Source: Dehalococcoidia bacterium
Lineage (GTDB): Bacteria > Chloroflexota > Dehalococcoidia > Dehalococcoidales > RBG-16-60-22
Reading direction: 5' to 3'
NCBI GenBank assembly: GCA_030615035.1
Contig: JAUXAC010000027.1
Location: 1 to 13,561, forward strand
DNA: 13,561 nt
Under the pieces are notes generated by a model. It saw only the letters and a list, made by a program, of their open reading frames with translations. It made no database searches and was not told the DNA's origin. This document shows positions 7,484 to 13,425 of the stretch, in pieces. The position numbers and the translations under genes are program-made. Within the stretch, counting starts at the first letter, position 1, and each line of letters starts with the position of its first letter.

Positions 7484-7512
7484 TTGACGATGTAAGGTTA
7501 GCCTGTTAAAAT
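7484..7512 (+). promoter_or_regulatory. Sigma70-type promoter upstream of the ccm operon
   Basis: TTGACG (7484-7489), 17 bp and TAAAAT (7507-7512) predict a start near 7519. A hairpin followed by a T-rich run lies only about 13 bases further on. A second TAAAAT at 7601-7606 just before ccmE has a poorly spaced -35 and could be an alternative promoter. Confidence 0.6.
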
Positions 7513-7531
7513 TGACCGAAAGTTCTAAACG

Positions 7532-7576
7532 GAGGGGCTGGGGATTTAAGTCCTCAGCCTCTTTCTTGATTTTTTG
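7532..7576 (+). terminator. Terminator-like hairpin in the ccm leader (possible attenuator)
   Basis: GGCTGGGGA (7536-7544) pairs with TCCTCAGCC (7551-7559) around TTTAAG with one G-T pair. Further wobble pairs extend the stem outward, and TCTTTCTTGATTTTTTG follows. This is a plausible Rho-independent terminator. Because it lies between a good promoter and ccmE, it may attenuate ccm transcription; equally, it could end read-through from pycB. Confidence 0.5.
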
Positions 7577-7621
7577 TAGTATTCCAATGCACTGATATTG
7601 TAAAATTGATGGGAGTAAACA

Positions 7622-8011
7622 GTGCTAAGGAAAAAAAGATTTCTGATTGGGGGAATTACTGTATTTCTCGCCATTGGCTATCTGGTCTTTATGGGCTTTC
7701 AGGATTCAGTGACCTATTACTATACAGTCAGTGAACTCATGGAACAGGGAAGCTCAATCTATGACGAAAATGTGCGGGTGAAAGGGCAGGTTGCTCCTGG
7801 TTCTGTGGAGCAGGAGGCGACAGGTCGTATATTGAGGTTCACCATTATCGACGGGGAGGAGAGCCTCTCCGTAACCTATCAGGGTGTCGTCCCTGATACC
7901 TTCAAGGTGGGCGCTGAGGTTATTGTTGAAGGTCAATTTAATTCAAATGGCATTTTTCAGGCGCACACGCTTATGCCGAAGTGCCCTTCCAGATATGTGC
8001 CCCAGCAATAA
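7622..8011 (+). CDS. ccmE: CcmE heme chaperone, Cys (CxxxY) variant
   Basis: A 129-residue periplasm-facing heme chaperone of cytochrome c maturation System I. One N-terminal membrane anchor (about 7-26) is followed by an OB-fold domain with family landmarks: YYYTVSEL, the VRVKGQVAPGSV strand, LRFTIIDGEESLSVTYQGVVPDTFKVGAEVIVEG (in order) and FQAHTLMPKC. The heme-attachment motif is CPSRY, Cys121 to Tyr125, instead of HxxxY. Cys-type CcmE is known from archaea and some anaerobic bacteria that lack CcmH. The start is GTG 7622 with GGGAG six bases upstream. It is first in the ccm block, 23 bases before ccmF. Confidence 0.9.
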   Translation: MLRKKRFLIGGITVFLAIGYLVFMGFQDSVTYYYTVSELMEQGSSIYDENVRVKGQVAPGSVEQEATGRILRFTIIDGEESLSVTYQGVVPDTFKVGAEVIVEGQFNSNGIFQAHTLMPKCPSRYVPQQ

Positions 8012-8034
8012 TATCCAACTTGGGAAAGTAACCT

Positions 8035-9987
8035 ATGGCAAATATAGGCTACATCGCTTTACTCCTGGCACTAGTAGCCTCGATGTACGCGGCTATTGTC
8101 TTCGTACTTGGAAGAAGACATCCAACACTGATTCGTAGTGCCAGAAACAGTCTTTTGGCTGTCTGCGGGCTGGTTTCTATATCAGTAGCAGTTCTACTCT
8201 ACGCCCTGCTCACTCATAATTTCCAGATAGAATATGTTGCCTCACATACTAGCCACGACCTGTCTCTGGCTTACCTTTTAAGTGCTTTATGGGCAGGTAA
8301 CGATGGCTCTCTACTGGTCTGGGCATGGCTTCTCTCTATTTTTGCCGCAGTAGCGGTATTTCGGAAGCGCGATATCGGTGGAGAGTTAGTATCTTATGCC
8401 TCTTCAATTGTCATGGTCACCCAGGCTTTCTTTCTTATCCTATTACTCTCAGTATCAAACCCCTTCAAACAACTCTCCTTTGTCCCTGCCGACGGGAGAG
8501 GTCTTAATCCCCTGCTTGAGAATCCGGCGATGATACTGCACCCGCCGCTATTACTGGCTGGTTATATCGGTTTTACCATCCCTTTTGCCTTTGCCATAGC
8601 TGCCCTGCTGACCGGGAAACTAAGCAATGAGTGGCTAATCGCAATAAGGAGATGGACACTCCTAGCTTGGCTCCTACTGGGAGTGGGTAACCTTATTGGT
8701 GCCTGGTGGGCATATGTAGTACTTGGCTGGGGAGGTTATTGGGGGTGGGACCCAATTGAGAACGCAGGCTTGATGCCTTGGTTGGTAGCAACTGCCTTCC
8801 TTCACTCTATTATGATGCAAAGAAGACGGGGAATGTTGAAAATCTGGAATATGTTGCTCATAATACTAACTTTCAACCTGGCTATATTTGGCACTTTCCT
8901 GACCCGGAGCGGCATTCTTTCCTCGGTTCATACTTTTTCCGAGTCTGCCTTAGGCCCCTTCTTTTTAGCCTTTATTGGTGCCACCCTTTTTGGCTCGCTC
9001 GGCCTGCTCTACTACCGCAGTAAAGAGTTAAAAGGTGAAGCAGAGATGGAGTCCCTTGTTTCCAGAGAGAGTACCTTCTTACTGAACAATTTACTCTTAG
9101 TTGGCGCTGCTTTTGTTATCTTTTTGGGAACGGTTTTCCCTGCTATATTTGAGGCGGTACGTGGGGCCAGGATTAGCGTTGGACCTCCCTTTTTCAATCA
9201 GGTGAGTGGACCCATTTTTTTAGCTCTTATTCTCCTTGTCGGGATTTGTACCCTCATCGGTTGGCAGCGAGCATCAATCAAGAAGCTGGTTCGTAATTTT
9301 CTCTGGCCACTGGGGGCTGCTTTAATTCTAGTGATAGTCCTTTTCTTCTTGAGGGTAAGGGAATGGCATGCCCTTATTGCCTTTCCCGTGTGTGGCTTCG
9401 TCTTCTTTACCATATTCTATAAGTGGTCCCAAGAGACTAGAACACGCCAACAGATGAGGGCAGAGAATTATCTGAAGGCCTTTTGGGGGTTAGTTGTAAC
9501 TAATAGACCTCGGTATGGTGGCTATATTGTTCACATCGCTATTCTCCTCATTGCCATCGGGGTAATCGGCTCATCTTTCTATGAAGTAGAAAAGGAAGCC
9601 GTACTTAAGCCAGGTGAGTCAATGACTATCGAAAACTATACTCTCACTTATGAGGGTATGAACCGCTATGAAGCCCAGAGCAAGTCAGTGGTTACAGCTA
9701 CCCTTTCCATTTATAACTACGGGGAATTAGTTGGTAAATTAACCCCAGAGAAACACTTCCACTGGAGCTATGAACAGGCGGTGACCGAGGTCGCCATCCG
9801 CACTACCCTTCGTGAAGACTTATATGTTATCCTGATCGGCTGGGATGAGAATGACACTGCTGCCTTCAAGGTTCTGGTCAACCCTCTTGTTATCTGGATA
9901 TGGATTGGAGGCGGAGTATTTGTTCTGGGGGGATTAATTGCTTTCTGGCCCGACTCTTCAGTTTATGCTCACCCATCTGGACAATGA
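8035..9987 (+). CDS. ccmF: CcmF, heme-handling subunit of the cytochrome c synthetase
   Basis: A 650-residue polytopic membrane protein of the heme-handling family, expected to take heme from CcmE and attach it to apocytochrome c outside the membrane. The WWD signature GWGGYWGWDPIENAG lies at about 231-245. Four histidines sit where heme ligands occur in E. coli CcmF: His169 in LHPPLLL, His257 in FLHSIMM, His299 in SVHTFSE and His500 in YIVHIAIL. The C-terminal periplasmic domain (about 510-615, including TIENYTLTYEGMNRYE) precedes the last membrane segment. Length is normal. Its usual partners CcmH and CcmI are not encoded nearby. The ATG follows GGGAAAGTAACCT. Confidence 0.94.
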   Translation: MANIGYIALLLALVASMYAAIVFVLGRRHPTLIRSARNSLLAVCGLVSISVAVLLYALLTHNFQIEYVASHTSHDLSLAYLLSALWAGNDGSLLVWAWLLSIFAAVAVFRKRDIGGELVSYASSIVMVTQAFFLILLLSVSNPFKQLSFVPADGRGLNPLLENPAMILHPPLLLAGYIGFTIPFAFAIAALLTGKLSNEWLIAIRRWTLLAWLLLGVGNLIGAWWAYVVLGWGGYWGWDPIENAGLMPWLVATAFLHSIMMQRRRGMLKIWNMLLIILTFNLAIFGTFLTRSGILSSVHTFSESALGPFFLAFIGATLFGSLGLLYYRSKELKGEAEMESLVSRESTFLLNNLLLVGAAFVIFLGTVFPAIFEAVRGARISVGPPFFNQVSGPIFLALILLVGICTLIGWQRASIKKLVRNFLWPLGAALILVIVLFFLRVREWHALIAFPVCGFVFFTIFYKWSQETRTRQQMRAENYLKAFWGLVVTNRPRYGGYIVHIAILLIAIGVIGSSFYEVEKEAVLKPGESMTIENYTLTYEGMNRYEAQSKSVVTATLSIYNYGELVGKLTPEKHFHWSYEQAVTEVAIRTTLREDLYVILIGWDENDTAAFKVLVNPLVIWIWIGGGVFVLGGLIAFWPDSSVYAHPSGQ

Positions 9988-10005
9988 CTTTGAGAAGGGT
10001 AAAAT
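9978..10005 (+). promoter_or_regulatory. Possible internal promoter before ccmA
   Basis: TGGACA (9978-9983), 16 bp and TAAAAT (10000-10005) overlap the end of ccmF. Together with the 111-base ccmF-ccmA gap, far larger than the other gaps in the block, this suggests ccmABCD may also be transcribed on its own. Confidence 0.35.
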
Positions 10006-10098
10006 TCAAGAAGGGGTCTACTGTAGGCTACGAGCCGAGGGGAAATCGTAATTTATCACACTGACGCAAAGAACAAAAGAGAAAAGTGGCAACAGATA

Positions 10099-10836
10099 AT
10101 GGAGAAACCCGCTTCTACTTCCCAAGTTTGGGCAATTGAAACTCAAGGGCTTACCAAGTCCTTTAGCAATCATCTTGCCTTAAGAGGAATTAACCTTGGG
10201 GTGAGGCAGGGGGAGGCTGTTGTCATCTTGGGTCCTAACGGGGCCGGAAAGACCACTCTCATTAAGGTGCTGGCTACCATCATGAATCCCTCTGCAGGGA
10301 GAGTCCTGATTGATGGTCTGAATCCTAAAAATGATGCCGAGGAGGTTCGGCGCCGGATTGGTGTGGTTACCCATCAGACTTTTCTCTATAGTAACCTCAC
10401 TGCCTACGAAAACCTGGAATTCTACAGTCGCATGTACGATGTCCCCAGACGCAAGGAGCGAATTCATGAGGTAACCGCCATTGTGGGAATGACATCTCGC
10501 CTTCATGACCGAGTAAGCACTCTTTCCCGGGGCATGCAGCAAAGACTGTCTATTGCTCGCTCCCTGCTTCATAAACCGACCTTAATGCTGCTGGACGAGC
10601 CAGAGACGGGACTGGACCAGCAGGCTATCTCTGTGCTCTCGGAGATATTACAGGCAGAAGATGAGGGCAAACACACCATTATCCATACCACTCATAGCCT
10701 GGAGCGTGGATTGGAATTGTGCGATCGTCTGTTGATTTTAGTCCGGGGTGAAATTGTTTACGAGAGGTCAAGACAAGCCTTAGACCTAGCAGATTTGAAG
10801 CAAGTCTACCAGCATTACACAGGAATTGAAACATGA
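10099..10836 (+). CDS. ccmA: CcmA, heme-exporter ABC ATPase
   Basis: A 245-residue cytosolic ABC ATPase of the CcmAB complex, which powers release of holo-CcmE from CcmC. All motifs are present: Walker A GPNGAGKTT (45-53), Q-loop Gln93, signature LSRGMQQR (142-149), Walker B LMLLDEPE (162-169), the D-loop GLD and H-loop His199. About 20 residues longer than the shortest CcmA proteins, mostly at the N-terminus. The ATG at 10099 has a weak Shine-Dalgarno, so the start is less certain than the gene. The ATGA overlap with ccmB (10833-10836) indicates coupled translation. Assignment to CcmA rather than a generic ABC ATPase rests on the ccmB-ccmC-ccmD neighbours. Confidence 0.9.
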   Translation: MEKPASTSQVWAIETQGLTKSFSNHLALRGINLGVRQGEAVVILGPNGAGKTTLIKVLATIMNPSAGRVLIDGLNPKNDAEEVRRRIGVVTHQTFLYSNLTAYENLEFYSRMYDVPRRKERIHEVTAIVGMTSRLHDRVSTLSRGMQQRLSIARSLLHKPTLMLLDEPETGLDQQAISVLSEILQAEDEGKHTIIHTTHSLERGLELCDRLLILVRGEIVYERSRQALDLADLKQVYQHYTGIET

Positions 10837-11504
10837 GATTCTGGCATAAGGTCATAGCTATCACTTGGAAAGACGCTCTTTCCGGGATGCGAACTAAAGA
10901 GATCATCTTTTCAGTATTGGTTTTCACTCTTTTGGTGATAGTGATCTTCAATTTTGCCTTTGGCACAAGCCAGGAAATGATGGAGCTGGTAGCCCCTGGT
11001 ATCTTATGGGTAACCTTCGCCTTCGCCGGGGTGTTGAGCCTCAACCGCTCTTTCATCCCGGAGAAGGAGCAGGATTGCCTTGAGGGGTTAATGGCATGCC
11101 CCGCAGGCCGAGAGGTTATCTATGTTGGCAAGATGCTGGGGAGTTTGCTCTTTATGCTGATTATAGAAGTAATAGCGCTGCTTATTTTTGCCTTTCTTTT
11201 CAATCTGCCAGTTCTCTCGCTGCAGATCATTACCATTACAGTTTTAACTACGATAGGATTTGTCGCTGTCGGTACCCTATTTTCTGCCCTGGCAGTTAAT
11301 ACCAAAGCACGAGAGATGGTACTGCCCATCCTTTTTCTACCCATTGTTGCCCCTATAATCATTAGCGCAATTAAAGCTTCAGAGTTGGCACTTTCTGGTG
11401 AGCCCTGGAGCAGGCTATCCTCCTGGCTCCAGATAATAGGGGCTTTTGACGTCATTTTCTTGATAGTGTCGTTTTTAATCTTTGCCTTCGTTATTGAAGA
11501 ATAG
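10833..11504 (+). CDS. ccmB: CcmB, heme-exporter ABC permease
   Basis: A 223-residue membrane protein with six hydrophobic segments and the CcmB pattern: a cytosolic N-terminus ending ALSGMRTKEI, the conserved loop LNRSFIPEKEQDCLEGLMACP (about 70-90), GKMLGSLLFMLIIEV, the short helix TIGFVAVGTLFSAL and REMVLPILFLPIVAPIII. It pairs with CcmA, whose stop its ATG overlaps. Length matches the family (about 220). ccmC follows after 24 bases. Confidence 0.9.
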   Translation: MRFWHKVIAITWKDALSGMRTKEIIFSVLVFTLLVIVIFNFAFGTSQEMMELVAPGILWVTFAFAGVLSLNRSFIPEKEQDCLEGLMACPAGREVIYVGKMLGSLLFMLIIEVIALLIFAFLFNLPVLSLQIITITVLTTIGFVAVGTLFSALAVNTKAREMVLPILFLPIVAPIIISAIKASELALSGEPWSRLSSWLQIIGAFDVIFLIVSFLIFAFVIEE

Positions 11505-11528
11505 GGAAGCCGTAAAGGAGAGCGAATT

Positions 11529-12188
11529 GTGAAAAGAAATATTCTGCTTTGGCTGAGTCTGGCGCTGATGGTGACTGCCCTGTATCTTGTCTTTGTCTAC
11601 GTCCCCACTGAGCAGACTATGGGGATTGTGTACAAAATTTTCTACCTTATGGTCCCTATGGGTTGGCTGTCTTTGCTCTCCTTTCTTATTGTCTTTGTCG
11701 GCAGTATCCTCTATCTGGTAAAGAGGGAAAGCAAGTGGGACATCCTCGCCCACTCCTCAGCCGAGGCGGGAATTATCTTTACCACCTTGGCTCTGTTCAC
11801 TGGAGCTATCTGGGCTAAGCCCGTTTGGGGAGTATGGTGGGCTTGGGAGCCCCGTTTAACTTCTACCCTGATTCTCTGGTTGCTCTATCTCGCTTATTTC
11901 ATGGTGCGCTCCTTTGCTACTGAGGAGTCCCGAGGAGCTACGTTTGCTGCAGTCGTCGGCATTGTCGGCTTCATTGATCTACCCATTATCGTTCTAGCCA
12001 CCACTCTTTGGCGGGGGATGCATCCCGAGCCAGTGATTTTCCAAGGCGGACTGGCCCCATCTATGCTCGTAACTCTCTTAATCAGCATAACTGCCTTCAC
12101 CGCTTTGTATTCCCTTCTCTTGATTCAGCGAGTTTCAATGAAGAGTGATGAAGCTGAAGTAAAAAGATTGAGGATTATGTTAAGTTGA
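11529..12188 (+). CDS. ccmC: CcmC, heme-delivery protein with altered ligand motifs
   Basis: A 219-residue heme-handling membrane protein with six hydrophobic segments, expected to load heme onto CcmE. The tryptophan-rich signature PVWGVWWAWEPRLTS (98-112) is clear, with Glu107 where Asp is usual. The second expected heme-ligand His is present as His165 in WRGMHPEP. The first, normally in an HVP motif after helix 1, is replaced: the sequence reads FYLMVPMGW, with Met41 in the His position. The start is GTG 11529 with AAAGGAG upstream; length is close to bacterial CcmC. It lies between ccmB and ccmD. Confidence 0.9.
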   Translation: MKRNILLWLSLALMVTALYLVFVYVPTEQTMGIVYKIFYLMVPMGWLSLLSFLIVFVGSILYLVKRESKWDILAHSSAEAGIIFTTLALFTGAIWAKPVWGVWWAWEPRLTSTLILWLLYLAYFMVRSFATEESRGATFAAVVGIVGFIDLPIIVLATTLWRGMHPEPVIFQGGLAPSMLVTLLISITAFTALYSLLLIQRVSMKSDEAEVKRLRIMLS

Positions 12189-12212
12189 TAATCTAAATCG
12201 AAGGAGTCAAAA

Positions 12213-12365
12213 ATGGAAAATGCTGGCTATCTGTTTGCTGCTTTTGCCATAGTCTGGGCAGTGATTTTCGGCTATGTACTTCTTTTATTGAATAGCCAAA
12301 GGAAGTTGCGACGGGAAATAGACTCGCTGAAAAAGGCATTAGAGAAAAAAGGAGACGAACTGTAG
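12213..12365 (+). CDS. ccmD: CcmD-like small membrane protein
   Basis: A 50-residue protein 24 bases after ccmC with AAGGAG (12201-12206) before its ATG. It begins MENAGYLFAAFAIVWAVIF, a single membrane helix ending near residue 26. A basic, helical tail follows (NSQRKLRREIDSLKKALEKK). This is the CcmD pattern: a tiny single-span protein with a charged cytosolic tail that helps CcmC and CcmAB release holo-CcmE. Position and topology support the call, since CcmD sequences are poorly conserved. It is the last gene of the ccm block. Confidence 0.85.
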   Translation: MENAGYLFAAFAIVWAVIFGYVLLLLNSQRKLRREIDSLKKALEKKGDEL

Positions 12366-12386
12366 AGAACTGGCATTTTGTATCTG

Positions 12387-12440
12387 TGGAGCGGGAGACG
12401 GGGCTCGAACCCGCGACAACCTGCTTGGAAGCTCTGCAAG
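12387..12440 (-). tRNA. Partial or degenerate tRNA-Gly (TCC), 3' portion with CCA
   Basis: On the minus strand the 3' part of a tRNA-Gly is well formed. It has anticodon loop CTTCCAA (12425-12431, anticodon TCC), 3' anticodon stem GCAGG, variable TTGTC, T arm GCGGG-TTCGAGC-CCCGT, 3' acceptor CTCCCGC, discriminator T and encoded CCA (12387-12389). The matching 5' acceptor GCGGGAG is not found upstream. A possible 5' anticodon strand CTTGC (12436-12440) would leave an 11-base loop, and the D arm is unrecognisable. It is therefore a truncated copy, a decayed tRNA or an attachment-site remnant rather than a clean functional gene. Confidence 0.6.
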
Positions 12441-12506
12441 AGAAAAGCTGGTATTTATCTGCTAGACCAACTGCTCGTCAGACCAACCACTTACCTCCTT
12501 TCTAGC

Positions 12507-12536
12507 AGTCTACCAGACCCAATGCTGAGTTGTCAA
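12507..12536 (-). promoter_or_regulatory. Promoter-like sequence facing the tRNA-Gly fragment
   Basis: On the minus strand TTGACA (12531-12536), 18 bp and TAGACT (12507-12512) point leftward. AAAGGAGG (12494-12501) follows, then a GTG-started 11-codon frame ending in TAA just before the tRNA-like part. It may be the old tRNA promoter or the start region of a lost gene. Confidence 0.35.
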
Positions 12537-12697
12537 GCCCCTGCCCCCTCGGCAGTGGCAGGAATGGTGGCCCAGTAGGGCGGCTCTTTTGCCGAACAGC
12601 CTTTGTATCTGTTGTCTGTACAGTCGCAAGCTCACGCCTGACCCTTCATCCGTCAGCTCCAAAATGCTTAGCTTTCGCATAATGGGTTTTTTATCTA

Positions 12698-12713
12698 TCA
12701 CAGTTAACTGTGA
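12698..12713. repeat. Perfect 16-bp palindrome
   Basis: TCACAGTTAACTGTGA is identical to its reverse complement. Its arms (TCACAG/CTGTGA) share the core of the inverted repeats at 12927-12981. This size and symmetry suit a dimeric regulator or recombinase site; no binding protein can be named. Confidence 0.6.
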
Positions 12714-12741
12714 AACAAGAGGGCTAAGCGGGCTAAGCTCT

Positions 12742-12894
12742 CTATTTGTATCCTCTCTTCTTCAACATGTATTGCCTGAGATAGTGCTCCCCCAAGGTGA
12801 AGCAGAAGTCGCAGTAGTCGGTAAAGTTGCCTCGCAGGTGTCCCTCGAAACTTCTCCCCAATGGATCTGAAAAGGTTGGACTGCGAGGGTATTG
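12742..12894 (-). pseudogene. Unrecognised coding-like fragment
   Basis: A minus-strand frame open from 12894 to the TAG at 12742-12744 encodes a protein-like sequence including GHLRGNFTDYCDFCFTLGEH and ending YMLKKRGYK. It has no good start codon or ribosome-binding site, and a stop codon blocks it upstream (12895-12897). It looks like the 3' end of a gene whose front is lost or frameshifted. No family is recognised. Confidence 0.25.
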
Positions 12895-12926
12895 TCAACA
12901 AGGTTTCCGGCGGTTGTGGCGTAGTT

Positions 12927-12981
12927 CCTGTGACAGAACCCGCCACAGACCCCTGTCACAGGCGGCTGTGACGGGGGTTCT
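12927..12981. repeat. Nested, mutually exclusive inverted repeats
   Basis: CCTGTGACAG (12927-12936) is the exact inverse of CTGTCACAGG (12953-12962). Overlapping this, AGAACCC (12935-12941) is the exact inverse of GGGTTCT (12975-12981), with CCGCCACAG (12940-12948) pairing CTGTGACGG (12966-12974) with one mismatch. CCGCC (12940-12944) also pairs GGCGG (12961-12965). Another CTGTCACAG lies at 13015-13023. Confidence 0.65.
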
Positions 12982-13068
12982 TTCTCTATACTGCTCAAGT
13001 ATTCTGTACCCTTCTCTGTCACAGTCTACAGATTCTGTTCCTCATCCACTTTCTCCGCTAGGCAAACA

Positions 13069-13092
13069 TTTTTACCGCTAAAGGGGTAAAAA
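13069..13092. promoter_or_regulatory. 8-bp inverted repeat over the ribosome-binding site of the winged-helix-like gene
   Basis: TTTTTACC (13069-13076) is the exact inverse of GGTAAAAA (13085-13092), which ends one base before the ATG at 13094. The right arm includes part of the AAAGGGG Shine-Dalgarno. It could be an operator for the small DNA-binding-like protein or an RNA hairpin that hides the start. Confidence 0.45.
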
Positions 13093-13093
13093 A

Positions 13094-13408
13094 ATGAAAA
13101 GAAAGGAGGCGATAATCCAATATTTGGCTCTGGTCGGCAGGGCTGACCGGCGCCTAATCGCAAACTATATAATCGCCAGCCCAAGCTCGGTTTCCTTTAA
13201 GCTTTCCGAACTGAAGCGCTCGAGCTTGATGCATAATATGAAATGGTCTGACGGCAGCAAGGTCTGGGTTTTAACCCTAGAGGGCTACCGGAGAATGATT
13301 ATTACCAGCCCCGAGATAAAAAGCAAGAAGGATAAGCAGCGACAGAAACGGGGCAATGTCCTAGCAGCTTTCAACTGCCTCAAAGCTGATTTGTCCTACA
13401 CGCCATAG
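13094..13408 (+). CDS. Small winged-helix-like DNA-binding protein
   Basis: A 104-residue basic protein. Residues about 3-75 follow a winged-helix pattern: helix MKRKEAIIQYLALVGR, a second helix RRLIANYIIAS, a recognition-like helix SSVSFKLSELKRSS, then two strands with a turn (LMHNMKWSDGSKVWVLTLEG) forming the wing. The C-terminal third is lysine- and arginine-rich (KSKKDKQRQKRG). The fold is inferred from pattern only and no specific family is recognised. AAAGGGG lies eight bases before the ATG and is overlapped by an 8-bp inverted repeat. Neighbouring DNA is repeat-rich and lacks housekeeping genes, so this may belong to an integrated element. Confidence 0.6.
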   Translation: MKRKEAIIQYLALVGRADRRLIANYIIASPSSVSFKLSELKRSSLMHNMKWSDGSKVWVLTLEGYRRMIITSPEIKSKKDKQRQKRGNVLAAFNCLKADLSYTP

Positions 13409-13425
13409 CTAGGCGCGCTTCTTCT

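Larger units (their letters stand above)
12441..13093. other. Repeat- and palindrome-rich stretch without a complete gene
   Basis: No complete credible gene is seen. The stretch contains two AGACCAAC copies (12464-12471 and 12480-12487), a tandem GGGCTAAGC pair (12721-12738), a 16-bp palindrome, nested CTGTGAC inverted repeats and a minus-strand coding-like fragment at 12742-12894. Another minus frame (up to GTG 12701) encodes an unrecognised sequence beginning MIDKKPIMRKLSILELTDEG. Density of dyads and lack of intact genes suggest accessory or decayed mobile DNA. Confidence 0.5.

Noticed and set aside
12387..12478. Full-length tRNA-Gly carrying a short intron
   Set aside because: Bacterial tRNA introns are self-splicing group I elements, far longer than the extra bases here, and no 5' acceptor strand GCGGGAG exists upstream.
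12762..13022. Minus-strand open frame of 86 codons in the accessory stretch
   Set aside because: It crosses the nested inverted repeats, has no recognisable domain and a low-complexity Thr/Ser/Pro make-up, so it is probably chance.
12441..13093. CRISPR array or iteron origin in the repeat-rich stretch
   Set aside because: Repeats are short, few and irregularly spaced, and there are no cas genes, spacers or replication initiator in the window.
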